A DNA stretch of 64,000 nt from assembly GCA_022820365.1 (NCBI GenBank), contig JAJEFO010000043.1:1-64000 (forward strand). Direction: 5' to 3'. This document shows, piece by piece, positions 34,545 through 44,530 of the stretch (within the stretch, counting starts at the first letter, position 1; each line of letters begins with the position of its first letter). The DNA comes from Silicimonas sp. (lineage in GTDB: Bacteria > Pseudomonadota > Alphaproteobacteria > Rhodobacterales > Rhodobacteraceae). The position numbers and the translations under genes are program-made. Under the pieces are notes generated by a model. The model had not been told where the DNA came from, searched no databases, and was given only the letters and a program-made list of their open reading frames with translations.

Positions 34545-36287
34545 TCATGCCGAACGCCTGCAACTGAGATCGCCTATGACGTGGGCCGCCGTTCCCGGAT
34601 CAAACGTCCCGAGATTCTCGGTCGTGACCTCATGAGGGCCGAAGTCGGAGGGCGCGATGCCTGCAGGCAGAGTGGATGTGTCGACCAAGATCTTCTGCTT
34701 CTCCGACTTGGCAAAGATTCGGTCGGTCCCGGGAGCCACGAACGCGACTTCCGCAAGCTCTGCACAGGCGCTGCGGACGAAGGCCATGGCATCACTCGAG
34801 TCAAGCATGCGGCCAATGACCTGATCGGCGGTTCGTGCATTGACGTCAACATGACGGAAGCGCTCGACGTCGCACAATCGCTCCAGATCCAGAACAAGGA
34901 ACCTTCCATTCTGGCCGAATGCGATCGTTCGAGGGGGGTCTCCCATGGGAACCGAGTTGTCCAGGAATTCGTAATGCACCCATCGGTCTTCCTGCCGCGC
35001 CCAGGCGAAGAACAGGCCAGGCATGCCGGAATAGGCCTCGATGTTGTGAAACAACAGATCGTCCACTGCCTTGTAGCGTCCTGTTTCCAGCCCGCGCTGC
35101 CAGGCCCTGACCACCGTCTCTTCTGGCGGCGTAATCATGAAGAACATGTAGATGCGGGCACCGAAGCGCGTGAGCAGGCTGCTTTCGGCGGCTCCGGTCT
35201 TCGCGGTCAGAAAGCTGTCAAACCGAAACCGGTCGATCAGCATGTGCGGAACCGAGCCGCTTGACGCCTTCTCGGCCATCAGGGCATCGAGCTTCCGGTC
35301 GATGATTTCCAGTTCCTGGCCGGTAAGCATGGCCGCGTACTTGTAGTCGTCGCCCAGGCCATCATAGTCGATCAGGAGCTTTCGCCAGTAGTCCGGGCTG
35401 ATGATCGCAAAGTTCTTCCAGTCGATGCCGAGCGCCTCCGCGATGCGGCGTTGCTGGCTGCGGATCGAGCTCTTGCCGCTCGCGGACGCGCCCTTCGCGT
35501 TGAGAACGACCGGTTCTGATTGAGGCGGCAGGCGGAAGAAGCCAAGCTTGTCAGCGGCAGCGTCGAAGAGGGGTGCAACGCGCTTTGCAATCAGCACGTC
35601 GACATGGTCGTTCGACACCATGTTGACGGCGACGTCTTCAATGATGTCCCTGGCCAAGATGAGGGATCCCCTGTGAGCAAGAATGGCGCCAACCGTGCGG
35701 GACATCGCCCTGAAGCAGGACGCCCGAAGTGGCTCGGCTTCGTCATCGGCAAGGTCCGCCCATGCCCTGCTGGCGGCCAGTGCACGCTCGTCACGGGACG
35801 GTGCGGGGGCCTCGGGTGCTCCGCGGCCGAACAGGCGACCAAGGATCCCCCTTGGCTCGGCGACAGGCAGGCATCCAAAAATCCTGTGCTCCAGTTCCTC
35901 GCGGATCACTTTCCTTGCGCGAGCCCGCGCGTCTTCGAATTCGTGCCGCAAGTCGGGGAGTCGCGGATCGATTTCCATGGCGTAAATGTCTGCCGCCATG
36001 CTGCGGAGGTTGATGCCAAGATCGGCGTATGACGGGCCGTCCGGGACGTGAGTTTCCGCAGTCACGCGGATCATTACATGGTGCAGCAGGAGGCGCTCCG
36101 GACGAAAGGTGGCCAGCTCCTGCGGTTTCAGGCCAGTCGCTTCCGCAAGGTCGCGGGCCGTTTCCCACGGCACAAGGCCATTTGCCGGATCGTAGATCGT
36201 GACCCGGGACATAAGATGCGGCTTGATCGTCGATGAAAGGCCCGGGTTCCAAGGACCATGAACCGTGTCGGCAACAGCCGAGTTCAT
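34545..36287 (-). CDS. P-loop protein, zeta-toxin-like kinase domain, unknown function
   Basis: I do not recognise a named family. The 580-residue protein has a Walker A GASASGKS at residues 266-273, followed by IISPDYWRKLL (295-305). This spacing recalls zeta-toxin/chloramphenicol-phosphotransferase-like kinases. The first 260 residues are helical with no motif I can name. Its start overlaps the TctA stop by 4 bases, so it is co-translated with the transporter as the last gene of the oxalate operon. It could modify a metabolite, a nucleotide or a protein; context gives no clear answer. Confidence 0.75.
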   Translation of the reverse strand: MNSAVADTVHGPWNPGLSSTIKPHLMSRVTIYDPANGLVPWETARDLAEATGLKPQELATFRPERLLLHHVMIRVTAETHVPDGPSYADLGINLRSMAADIYAMEIDPRLPDLRHEFEDARARARKVIREELEHRIFGCLPVAEPRGILGRLFGRGAPEAPAPSRDERALAASRAWADLADDEAEPLRASCFRAMSRTVGAILAHRGSLILARDIIEDVAVNMVSNDHVDVLIAKRVAPLFDAAADKLGFFRLPPQSEPVVLNAKGASASGKSSIRSQQRRIAEALGIDWKNFAIISPDYWRKLLIDYDGLGDDYKYAAMLTGQELEIIDRKLDALMAEKASSGSVPHMLIDRFRFDSFLTAKTGAAESSLLTRFGARIYMFFMITPPEETVVRAWQRGLETGRYKAVDDLLFHNIEAYSGMPGLFFAWARQEDRWVHYEFLDNSVPMGDPPRTIAFGQNGRFLVLDLERLCDVERFRHVDVNARTADQVIGRMLDSSDAMAFVRSACAELAEVAFVAPGTDRIFAKSEKQKILVDTSTLPAGIAPSDFGPHEVTTENLGTFDPGTAAHVIGDLSCRRSA

Positions 36288-37804
36288 TCAGCCCCGCTTG
36301 TCGTGCCAGCTCGCCGACGCCGGATGCCGAGCCAAATGGGGTAAATCATCAGTGCCAGGGCCAGAAGCATGCAAGTGAGCGAAATCGGGCGCTCAAAGAA
36401 CGTCATGACGTCGCCCCGGCTCGATATCAGCGACTGTCGCAGGGATCGTTCCGCGAGCGGACCCAGGACAATGGCCAGCACTGCTGGCGCAACCGGGTAG
36501 TTGAGCTTGCGCATCAGGTAGCCGCCAAGGCCCAGGATCAGCATGAGCCAGACATCGAACATCCGGTCGGTCGTCGCGAATACGCCTACGAAGCACAGGA
36601 TGAATATGATCGGGGTCAGGATCGTGAAGGGCATTGCAAGAACGCGCACGAAGAGCGGAATGAGCGCAAGGTTCAGCGCGACGGTCACGAAATTTGCGAC
36701 ATACATCGAACCGATGAGACCCCAAACGAAGTCGGGTCTGTCCGTGAAGAGCAGGGGGCCTGGCCTCAATCCCCAGATGATCATGCCGCCAAGAAGGATC
36801 GCGGTGGTCGGAGAACCAGGAATGCCGAGCGTGATCATCGGAAGCATGGAACCGGTGGAGGCTGCGTTGTTCGCCGCCTCGGGTGCCGCGACGCCGGAGA
36901 CGTTTCCCTTTCCGAAGCTGTCCGGGTCCTTCGCGAAAGTCTTGGCCAGGCCATATGACATGAGCGATGCCGGCGTGGCTCCAGCAGCCGGAAGGGTGCC
37001 AACGAAGAATCCAAGGGCCGAGCCAAGCGCAGTGGTGGGAAGGTAATCCCGTATGTGGGAGAGGTTTTTCCTGAAACTCTTCCAAGTGGACCTCACCGCA
37101 TGAATCTTGACCTCGCCCTTGGAGTTCTCCAGCGTCCACAGCATTTCACCTATGCCGTAGATGCCGATGGCAAGCACGAGGAAGCCGATTCCGCGCTGAA
37201 GTTCCACGAAGTCGAAGAAGATCAGTCGCGGCTGGCCGGAGATGATGTCGAAGCCGACCGCCGCCATCACGAGGCCAAGGAGGATCGAGAAGATCGTTTT
37301 CGGGATGTCGTCACCGCCGAGCCCGATGAAGGTCGCGAAGGCGAGTACCATGAGGGCGAACTCCTCCTGCGGGCCGAACTTCAGTGCAAACACCGCCAGT
37401 GGCGGCGCAAAAAGCGTGAAGAGGATGACCGAGATCGTGCCGCCGATGAAGGATGCGACGGCGGCAGCCGTGAGGGCCTGGTCCGCCTTGCCCTGCTGCG
37501 CCATCGGCCGTCCGTCAAAGACAGTGGCCACGGCCGTGGAGGCACCGGGAATGCCAAGTGTTATCGAGCTGACCGCGCCGCCGTACATGGCGCCGTAGTA
37601 GAGTGCGGCGAGGAAGATGATGGCCGCGGTGGGCGGAACGAGGAACGTAACCGGCAGGAGGATCGCCACCCCGTTGACGGAACCGAGTCCGGGCATCGCG
37701 CCGATGAACAGACCGGCGAGGCACCCGATGAAGATCATCATGAGATTGAGGGGTTCAAAAGCCTGGAGCAATCCCGCGCCCAGAAGTGTTGCGATGTCCA
37801 ACAT
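36284..37804 (-). CDS. tctA: Tripartite tricarboxylate transporter, large membrane subunit (TctA)
   Basis: The 506-residue protein has the TctA signatures: FIGCLAGLFIGAMPGLGSVN near the N-terminus, ALYYGAMYGGAVSSITLGIP, and the internal repeat AANNAASTGSMLPMITLGIP. About 12 membrane helices are predicted from the hydrophobic blocks. It forms the channel with TctB (22 bases upstream) and takes ligand from TctC. Being in an operon with oxc and frc suggests oxalate or a related dicarboxylate as cargo; this is inferred. Confidence 0.9.
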   Translation of the reverse strand: MLDIATLLGAGLLQAFEPLNLMMIFIGCLAGLFIGAMPGLGSVNGVAILLPVTFLVPPTAAIIFLAALYYGAMYGGAVSSITLGIPGASTAVATVFDGRPMAQQGKADQALTAAAVASFIGGTISVILFTLFAPPLAVFALKFGPQEEFALMVLAFATFIGLGGDDIPKTIFSILLGLVMAAVGFDIISGQPRLIFFDFVELQRGIGFLVLAIGIYGIGEMLWTLENSKGEVKIHAVRSTWKSFRKNLSHIRDYLPTTALGSALGFFVGTLPAAGATPASLMSYGLAKTFAKDPDSFGKGNVSGVAAPEAANNAASTGSMLPMITLGIPGSPTTAILLGGMIIWGLRPGPLLFTDRPDFVWGLIGSMYVANFVTVALNLALIPLFVRVLAMPFTILTPIIFILCFVGVFATTDRMFDVWLMLILGLGGYLMRKLNYPVAPAVLAIVLGPLAERSLRQSLISSRGDVMTFFERPISLTCMLLALALMIYPIWLGIRRRRAGTTSGAE

Positions 37805-37826
37805 GTCTAGTTCCCAGCTCTCGGGC

Positions 37827-38354
37827 CTACATCAGGTACTGCCAGCGGAAATTGTCGATCCAGAGAAACCCGTCCTCGAACATCTTCGCGCCCTTGGGCA
37901 GGTATTTCGTGAGCTGCCATTCGAAGAGGAAATAGATGAGAAGCACCATGCCGATGCATGTGTTCACGGTCGTGCGCCAGGAATGCTTGCCGATGAACCG
38001 CATGTAGAATCCGAGGAACAGCGCCGTCGCGATGTAGGTTCCCACAACGTGCACGAGCAGGAGCATGACAGTAAGTGCCACAAAGGAAATCAGGACGAGC
38101 CCCAGGCTCTGGCCGTCAATGTAGGGCGCCTTGTTCCGGCTTTCCGGGGTCGCCCCCCGGAACCAGCGGACCAGGGTCCAGAGCGATGCCAGCGCCATGC
38201 CCGCGCTCAGCCAGAAGGGCCAGACGCCTGCGCCCGGGCCCCTGCCTTCGACCCAGCCGATGTGAAGGTCGTCCGCAACGACGGTCCACATCAGCCCGAG
38301 TGACAGCAGGAGCAGCCCGACGGCCATCAGAAGCTCGGCGGATCGTGTCGACAT
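37827..38354 (-). CDS. tctB: Tripartite tricarboxylate transporter, small membrane subunit (TctB)
   Basis: The 175-residue protein has four hydrophobic segments, for example LLMAVGLLLLSLGLMWTVV and SLGLVLISFVALTVMLLLV, as in TctB. The frame is open to 38504, but the ATG at 38354 has GGGAGGAG just upstream. It lies between TctC and TctA. Confidence 0.88.
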   Translation of the reverse strand: MSTRSAELLMAVGLLLLSLGLMWTVVADDLHIGWVEGRGPGAGVWPFWLSAGMALASLWTLVRWFRGATPESRNKAPYIDGQSLGLVLISFVALTVMLLLVHVVGTYIATALFLGFYMRFIGKHSWRTTVNTCIGMVLLIYFLFEWQLTKYLPKGAKMFEDGFLWIDNFRWQYLM

Positions 38355-38475
38355 GTTGCTCCTCCCTGCGGGCCGCTGCCCTGGTGCGGCCTGTCCTGTG
38401 CGAGTATCTGGTATCTCGCCCTGCCTGCCAACGGGTTGGGCTCCGGGCCGGATTGCCGGCCCAGAGCGGTCTTGC

Positions 38476-39459
38476 TTATTCGCCGGTAATCGCGCCAGCA
38501 CCAACCTGGGCGATCAGCTTCTTGTGAGCCTCGACCTGGCTGGCGTGAAACGCTGCCAAGTCGGCACCATTGAGCATGCCGTCGCAGGTGAGTCCGTCAG
38601 ACACGCAAAATTCCTGCCACTCAGCGCTGTCGAACAGCGTCTGGAAGAGGTTCGTGTAGAACTCAACGGCTTCGGCGGACATGCCCGGAGGGCCGTTGAC
38701 CGAGCGCTGCATGTAGTACTCGATGTCAATTCCGAGTTCCCTTGCGGTTGGAACGTCCGGAAACGCGGCCATCCGCTCGCCAGTGAACTGCACCAGCGGC
38801 TTCGAGTCGCCGGCCTCGTAGAAGGCAAGCTGCTCGGAGGGGTTGTTGACCGTCGAGTCGATCTGCTTGCCGATCAGGTTCTTGGCCACGGTTCCTCCTC
38901 CCGGAAACGGAATGTAGGTCACTTCGTAGTCGAAAGCCGCCTCCATCATTGCCGTCAGGACGCTGTCTTCCTGGCCGGAGCCCGTGCCGCCGACTTTCCA
39001 GTCCAGCCCCGCCGCTTTCACCGCAGCGACATAGGAGTCGAGGTCGGTGATGTCGTCGCGGTCAGTGTGAACCCAGAGCAGGAACGTGTCCATCGCCATC
39101 AGTCCGATGGGCGTGAACTTTGTCACGTCAACTCCGAGGTCTTCCTGGATGATCGGGGTGGTATAGAAGCTGTTCAGCGTCATCATCACCGTGTGATCGT
39201 CCCCGGCTTTGTCCTGCATGTAGCGCAGGGCTTCCGCGCCGGACCCGCCGGGCTTGTTGATCGGAATGAACGGGCGCGAGCTGAGGCCCTTCTGTTCGAT
39301 CAGGCCCTGAAGCAAGCGCGCGATCTGGTCGGCGCCGCCTCCGGTTCCCGCCATGATGATGAATTCCACCGGCTTGCGGGGCTGCCAATCTGCCAGTGCG
39401 ACTGGCGCAGATACGACAACCGCCAGTGCGCCTGCCATTAGGGTCTTCAGGTATTTCAT
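38476..39459 (-). CDS. tctC: Tripartite tricarboxylate transporter binding protein (TctC/Bug family)
   Basis: The 327-residue periplasmic protein starts with a signal peptide (MKYLKTLMAGALAVVVSAPV, cleavage after ALA). It has TctC features such as FIIMAGTGGGADQIARLLQG and INKPGGSGAEALRYM. The ATG at 39459 is preceded by GGGAGGA; the longer open frame to 39723 has no support. It delivers a carboxylate to TctAB. Confidence 0.9.
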   Translation of the reverse strand: MKYLKTLMAGALAVVVSAPVALADWQPRKPVEFIIMAGTGGGADQIARLLQGLIEQKGLSSRPFIPINKPGGSGAEALRYMQDKAGDDHTVMMTLNSFYTTPIIQEDLGVDVTKFTPIGLMAMDTFLLWVHTDRDDITDLDSYVAAVKAAGLDWKVGGTGSGQEDSVLTAMMEAAFDYEVTYIPFPGGGTVAKNLIGKQIDSTVNNPSEQLAFYEAGDSKPLVQFTGERMAAFPDVPTARELGIDIEYYMQRSVNGPPGMSAEAVEFYTNLFQTLFDSAEWQEFCVSDGLTCDGMLNGADLAAFHASQVEAHKKLIAQVGAGAITGE

Positions 39460-39725
39460 GGTATTCCTCCCTTGGGTTTTCCATGACTTGAATTCCCTTG
39501 ACGCGCCGAATGCCGGTCTTTGCCGACTGTCCGGTCGCAGCAAGGGGCGATGATCTCGATCGATTCCCTGCATCATTTGCCTCAATGAACCAAACCCACT
39601 AGTAATTCCGCTTCGGCGACGACCACTTGGCTGTTGCCGCCAAAGATCGAATCGCATGCAATGCGCATTCCGGCACCAGGTGCGTCTTCTGATCCTGGTC
39701 GTGTCCTCTTCCGCAAGTTCCACGG

Positions 39726-40655
39726 CTACTCCCCTAACACGTCACCCTTCGAGATGCTGGCCCCGGTTGCCCACTCGGCAGCAGGAATCTTTCCGGCCCC
39801 CGAGGGCCGGACACGCTTGACCAGGATTCGTCCGCCAACACACTGAACCGTTACACCCTCGTTGCTGACCTCCATCACACGCGACGAGATTCCGTCGCCC
39901 GCGACGCGAACGCAGTCAAAGATCCCAAGTTCCTGTCCGTTGTGGGTCGTCCAGGCGCCTGGCGCCGGGTTGGTGCCGCGGATCAGGTTGTAGACCTGTT
40001 CAACGGGCTTGTTCCAGTCGATGCGGCTGTGCTTCCTCGTGCAGCGCCGCTCATATGTCGCTTCCGATTCGTTCGGCACGATGCGGGGCGGATCGCCGGT
40101 CCGGAACAGGTCGCAGACCTCGATGACGCTCTCGACCGCAGGCTGGTAGATCTTCTTGAAGTACAGGTCGATGACCGTGTCATCGGGGCCTACCTCGCAC
40201 TCCCACTGCAGGAGGCAGTCGCCTTCATCGAGCCCGTCCGTCGGGTAGAACCAGCTGAACCCGGACTTGGTCGCCCCCATGATGATCGGCCAGTTGACCG
40301 CCGATGGTCCGCGGTGCAGCGGGAGCAGGGACGGATGAAAGCAGATGGAGCCGAGATCAGGCATGTCGCGTGCCGCCTCTGGCACGAAGATGTTCACGAA
40401 AGCCATGATCATGAGGTCGGCGTTGAATCCCGCGAGTTCTTCCAGCGTCACCTCGTCATTGAAGTCGCCGGGCTGCAGCACCGGGAGCGACTTCTCCAAG
40501 GCAAACTCCTTGATCGGGTCGACCGGTCTTCCATCGCGATCGGGTTCGCAATATACCGCGACGACTTCGTCACGGCCTTCATCGAGAATGCGGGCGAGGC
40601 AGTCCTTTCCAAACGCCTGCTGGCCCATGACGATCACTCTCATGCCGTTCTCCAT
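39726..40655 (-). CDS. Formyltransferase-family protein, like the hydrolase domain of 10-formyl-THF dehydrogenase
   Basis: The 309-residue protein resembles the N-terminal hydrolase domain of 10-formyltetrahydrofolate dehydrogenase more than Met-tRNA formyltransferase. It has CFHPSLLPLHRGPSAVNW (His107) and FYPTDGLDEGDCLLQWE (Asp143), with a C-terminal part GTNPAPGAWTTHNGQELGIF. The FMT asparagine before the His is replaced (ICFH). It lies between frc and the transporter genes. It may move or release the formyl group made by oxalyl-CoA decarboxylation; this link is inference. The start could also be the Met at residue 5. Confidence 0.82.
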   Translation of the reverse strand: MENGMRVIVMGQQAFGKDCLARILDEGRDEVVAVYCEPDRDGRPVDPIKEFALEKSLPVLQPGDFNDEVTLEELAGFNADLMIMAFVNIFVPEAARDMPDLGSICFHPSLLPLHRGPSAVNWPIIMGATKSGFSWFYPTDGLDEGDCLLQWECEVGPDDTVIDLYFKKIYQPAVESVIEVCDLFRTGDPPRIVPNESEATYERRCTRKHSRIDWNKPVEQVYNLIRGTNPAPGAWTTHNGQELGIFDCVRVAGDGISSRVMEVSNEGVTVQCVGGRILVKRVRPSGAGKIPAAEWATGASISKGDVLGE

Positions 40656-40692
40656 CCGCTGTTGACCGGAGACAGGAATGCAGCCTCGGCGA

Positions 40693-41967
40693 TCACTCGG
40701 CCGCCTCCTTGTTCACGTCTCCCACGGCGCCGCTTTCAAGCACGCGCATCAGGTCGTCGCCGCCGTAGCCAAGGTCCCCGGTCAAGATCTCTTGCGTATG
40801 TTCTCCCAGCAGCGGCGAGCGGATCACGTCCACCGGGCTGTCGGACAGCTTGATCGGGCAGCCTACCGACACGTACGTTCCCCGTTTCGGATGCTCGACA
40901 TCGACGATGGTGCCGGTCTCGCGAAGGCCCTCGTCCTCCATCAGCTCCTTCATCGACAGGATCGGCCCGACGGGGATGTTGAGCGGGTTGCAGATTTCCA
41001 TCACCTCGAACTTTGTCTTGGTCATGGTCCACTGCTCGATCCGCGCGAAGATCTCGTTGAGCTTGTCAAGCCTTTCAGGTGGTGTCGCGTAGCCCTCCTT
41101 CGTCTTCCATTCAGGTTCGCCGATGACATCGCAGACCTGTTCCCAGACCGCAGCCTGGGTGATGAAATACGTGTATGCGTTGGGGTCGGTTTCCCAACCC
41201 TTGCACTTCAGGATGCGCCCTGGCTGGCCGCCCCCGGAATCGTTCCCGGCGCGCGGGGTTGCCTCGCCGAAAGGGATGCCCTCGCCATGCTGGCTGTATT
41301 CCTTGAGTGGCCCGCGGGCGAGCCGCTGCTGGTCGCGCAACTTGACCCGCGCGAGGTTCAGGACACCGTCCTGCATCGCCGCCGAGACCTTCTGGCCGCG
41401 CCCGGTGCCTTCGCGCTGATAGAGTGCAGTCACGATGCCGAGGCAAAGATGCAGGCCTGTTCCGCTGTCGCCCACCTGTGCACCGGTCACGAGGGGCGGA
41501 CCGTCGTGGAAGCCCGTGGTCGACGCCGAACCGCCGGCGCATTGGGCCACGTTTTCGTAAACCTTGCAGTCCTCGTACTTGCCTGGACCGAATCCCTTGA
41601 TCGAGGCGAGGATGATGCGCGGGTTGATTTCCTGGATTCGCTCCCAGGAAAAGCCCATGCGGTCAAGCGCCCCTGGCGCAAAATTCTCGACCATCACGTC
41701 ACAGATCTCGATGAGGCGGGTCAGGACTTCCTTGCCGGTCTCATTCTTGGAATTGAGTTCGATCGAACGCTTGTTGTGGTTGAGCATCGTGAAATACAGG
41801 CTGTCGGCCCCGGGGACGTCCACCAGCTGCTTTCGGGTCGCGTCGCCGACGCCCGGGCGCTCGACCTTGATTACGTCCGCCCCGAACCACGCCAGAAGCT
41901 GGGTGCAGGTCGGGCCGGACTGGACATGCGTGAAGTCCAGGACCTTGATTCCTTCGAGTGCCTTCAT
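40693..41967 (-). CDS. frc: Formyl-CoA:oxalate CoA-transferase (class-III CoA transferase)
   Basis: The 424-residue protein has class-III CoA-transferase hallmarks: [20 protein letters not shown] at the start, [20 protein letters not shown], the catalytic Asp in [18 protein letters not shown], and the glycine-rich loop DSGGGQPG typical of Frc. It moves CoA from formyl-CoA to oxalate. Oxalyl-CoA decarboxylase lies just upstream on the same strand, which supports the assignment. Confidence 0.9.
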   Translation of the reverse strand: MKALEGIKVLDFTHVQSGPTCTQLLAWFGADVIKVERPGVGDATRKQLVDVPGADSLYFTMLNHNKRSIELNSKNETGKEVLTRLIEICDVMVENFAPGALDRMGFSWERIQEINPRIILASIKGFGPGKYEDCKVYENVAQCAGGSASTTGFHDGPPLVTGAQVGDSGTGLHLCLGIVTALYQREGTGRGQKVSAAMQDGVLNLARVKLRDQQRLARGPLKEYSQHGEGIPFGEATPRAGNDSGGGQPGRILKCKGWETDPNAYTYFITQAAVWEQVCDVIGEPEWKTKEGYATPPERLDKLNEIFARIEQWTMTKTKFEVMEICNPLNIPVGPILSMKELMEDEGLRETGTIVDVEHPKRGTYVSVGCPIKLSDSPVDVIRSPLLGEHTQEILTGDLGYGGDDLMRVLESGAVGDVNKEAAE

Positions 41968-42048
41968 CTCCCTAATCTCTCATTGCGGCCCGGGCTCCGT
42001 TCCGGGACGCCTGTGTTCGGCGAGGCTTGGAGCCGCCCGGCGATGGTG

Positions 42049-43770
42049 TCATTGCCTGTTCACTGCGCTTTGCGGGTTCAGGTTTCCGATGCGGCCGGAT
42101 TCTGTGCCGGCCTCGGGATCGATGATTGCGTTGACGAGAGTTGGCTTGCCGCTGGCGATGGCATCGCGCACGGCGCGCTCCAGGTCGTCCGGACTGCGGG
42201 CGGTGATGCCTTCGCCCCCGAATGCCTGCATCATGAGGTCGTATCTGGACTCCCGCACGAACACGGTGGTGCCGGGGTCGCGGCCGGTGGGATCAGCATC
42301 GGTGCCACGGTAAATCCCAGAATTGTTGAAGACCACGACGCAGACCGGCAATCCGTAGCGGCAGATGGTCTCTACTTCCATGCCACTGAACCCGAAGGCG
42401 GAATCGCCCTCGACCGCCACGACCGGGTGACCGGTTTCGACCGTGGCGGCAATCGCCGTGCCCATGCCGATGCCCATAACGCCCCAAGTGCCGACATCGA
42501 GCCTCTTGCGCGGCTTGGCCATGTCGATGATCGACCGCGCAAAGTCGAGCGTGTTGGCGCCCTCGTTGACCAGGATTGCATCCGGATGATCGGCGAATAC
42601 CCTCTTCAGCCGGCCCAGCGCGCCGTGGAAGTCCATCGGCACGTTGTTGTTCGCGAGCTTGGGCGCCATCCTCTCGACATTGGCGGCGCGCTTGGCATTG
42701 ACCGCTTCGGTCCATTCCGAGGGCGGGGGGGCCCAATTGCTCATTTTCGCCAGCATCAAGGAGAGCGTGCTTTCTATGTCGCCGACCAGCGGAGCGCTGA
42801 TCGGCTGGTTGGAATCCATTTCCTTCGGGTCGATGTCGACGTGAATGAACCTCTTGGTGAAGCGCTCGCCCCACTGCTTGCCCTGGCCATGGCTCAGCAG
42901 CCAGTTTAGGCGCGCGCCGATCAACATGACGCAATCGCTTTCTTTCAGGACGAGGCTTCGGGCAGCGCCGGCATATTGCGGATGGTCGTCCGGCAGAAGG
43001 CCTTTGGCCATGGACATTGCGATGTAGGGAGCACCGGTTCTTTCAACGAACTGCCGCACGATCGCGTCGCACTGGGCGTAGGCCGCGCCCTTGCCGAGGA
43101 TGAGCAACGGCCTCTCCGCACCCTTGAGAACGTCGAGCGCCCGGTCGACGGCTTGCGGTGCGGGGATCTGCGCCGGGCTCGGGTCGACAACCTTGATCAG
43201 GCTCCTTGCTCCGGTCTCCGCATCCATGACCTGTCCGAGCAGGCTGGCAGGGATGTCGAGATAGACACCGCCTGGCCGGCCCGAGACGGCAGCGCGTATG
43301 GCACGGGCGATCCCGACGCCGATGTCTTCGGCGTGGAGGATGCGGTAGGCTGCCTTGCACAGGGGCTTCGCGACCGCAAGCTGGTCCATCTCCTCGTAGT
43401 CGCCCTTCTGGAGATCCACGATTTCGCGCTCGGAACTTCCTGAGATCAGGATCATCGGCCAGCAATTCGTGGTCGCATGGGCAAGGCTGACGAGACCGTT
43501 CAGGAATCCCGGTGCCGATACTGTGAGGCACACGCCGGGTTTCCGGGTCAGGTACCCGGCGATCGCCGCTGCGTTTCCGGCATTCGATTCATGACGGAAC
43601 GAAATGACGCGCATGCCCTCGGCCTGCATCATTCGGCCGAGGTCCGTTACCGGGATGCCGGGGACATGGTAGACGTTGTTGATACCGTTAAGCTTGAGCG
43701 CGTCGATAATCAGGTGGAAGCCATCCGTAAGCTCCTGCGAGACTTCCGTCTTCGAGTCCGATCCGTCCAT
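42049..43770 (-). CDS. oxc: Oxalyl-CoA decarboxylase (ThDP-dependent)
   Basis: The 573-residue enzyme has the ThDP-binding motif GDSAFGFSGMEVETICRYG...NNSGIYRG (start at about 42300-42400 on the complement) and N-terminal HVPGIPVTDLGRMMQAEG with FRHESNAGNAAAIAGYLTRK, all typical of oxalyl-CoA decarboxylase. It converts oxalyl-CoA to formyl-CoA and CO2. The frame is open to 43827, overlapping gntR; the ATG at 43770 starts 5 bases after the gntR stop and is preferred. Confidence 0.92.
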   Translation of the reverse strand: MDGSDSKTEVSQELTDGFHLIIDALKLNGINNVYHVPGIPVTDLGRMMQAEGMRVISFRHESNAGNAAAIAGYLTRKPGVCLTVSAPGFLNGLVSLAHATTNCWPMILISGSSEREIVDLQKGDYEEMDQLAVAKPLCKAAYRILHAEDIGVGIARAIRAAVSGRPGGVYLDIPASLLGQVMDAETGARSLIKVVDPSPAQIPAPQAVDRALDVLKGAERPLLILGKGAAYAQCDAIVRQFVERTGAPYIAMSMAKGLLPDDHPQYAGAARSLVLKESDCVMLIGARLNWLLSHGQGKQWGERFTKRFIHVDIDPKEMDSNQPISAPLVGDIESTLSLMLAKMSNWAPPPSEWTEAVNAKRAANVERMAPKLANNNVPMDFHGALGRLKRVFADHPDAILVNEGANTLDFARSIIDMAKPRKRLDVGTWGVMGIGMGTAIAATVETGHPVVAVEGDSAFGFSGMEVETICRYGLPVCVVVFNNSGIYRGTDADPTGRDPGTTVFVRESRYDLMMQAFGGEGITARSPDDLERAVRDAIASGKPTLVNAIIDPEAGTESGRIGNLNPQSAVNRQ

Positions 43771-43775
43771 ATCCG

Positions 43776-44495
43776 TTATGCTCCAGGTTGGCTGGTTGAC
43801 TCGGCAATGGGTTCCAGGCGCGCCCATGTGTGGGCGACATGGTCGTGAAGGCGCATAGTGTGTTCCCGCACGAGCCTTTCCGCGAGATCAGGGTCACGCG
43901 CTTCGAGCGCCTCGATGATGGACATGTGGTCAACCACCGAGCGGCTTGCTCGATCATTTTCGCCAAGCGCACGGCGCCGGATCGCGTGCATATGGACGAA
44001 GAGACTCTCGGCCATGTCGGCAAGCAGCTTGCAACCTGACATTCTCAGGATCATCTGGTGGAACCGGATGTTGGCATCCGAATACTCGCCGAGATCGGCG
44101 CGTGCCGAACTCTCGGAATGGCGCATGGCATGCTTGCGCAATTTCCTTATCTCTCCCTCGCTGGCGTCGGATGCCGCCAGCCGCGCTGCCATAGACTCGA
44201 GCGCCGCCCACGCAACGATCATTTCGAGGATCTCGGTCAGCGACTTGCGCACGACAAAGACACCTTTTCGCGGCGCAATGCTGACGAGGCCGTCCTTTTC
44301 GAGGCGGGCCAAGGCTTCGCGAAGCGGGGTGCGAGAGATGCCAAGCTGTTCCGCGATGGAACGCTCGTCCAGGCGCAGGTCGGCACCTTCGACGTAGATG
44401 TTCATCTGCGTGATCGCATCCCGAAGCGTTTCGTAGATGTGATCCTTCAGAGTGAAGTTCGTCGCAATCGGCTTCAGCGGCAATCTACCGGCCAT
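43776..44495 (-). CDS. GntR-family (FadR/VanR-type) regulator of the oxalate operon
   Basis: The 239-residue protein has an N-terminal winged helix (IYETLRDAITQMNIYVEGAD, then SIAEQLGISRTPLREALARL and the wing GLVSIAPRKGVFVV) and a C-terminal all-helical FCD domain that binds ligand through metal-coordinating histidines (IRFHQMIL, VDHMSIIEALEARD, VREHTMRLHDHV). The frame runs open to 44864, but the ATG at 44495 begins the conserved part and has GGGGGGA upstream. It is the first gene of the operon and probably its repressor. Confidence 0.88.
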   Translation of the reverse strand: MAGRLPLKPIATNFTLKDHIYETLRDAITQMNIYVEGADLRLDERSIAEQLGISRTPLREALARLEKDGLVSIAPRKGVFVVRKSLTEILEMIVAWAALESMAARLAASDASEGEIRKLRKHAMRHSESSARADLGEYSDANIRFHQMILRMSGCKLLADMAESLFVHMHAIRRRALGENDRASRSVVDHMSIIEALEARDPDLAERLVREHTMRLHDHVAHTWARLEPIAESTSQPGA

Positions 44496-44530
44496 TTCGG
44501 CCTGTCCCCCCAAGGATGCCTTGTTGTCTG

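Noticed and set aside
40678-42909. 743-codon plus-strand frame over frc and oxc
   Set aside because: It spans two well-supported genes on the other strand and has no recognisable domain or start signal.
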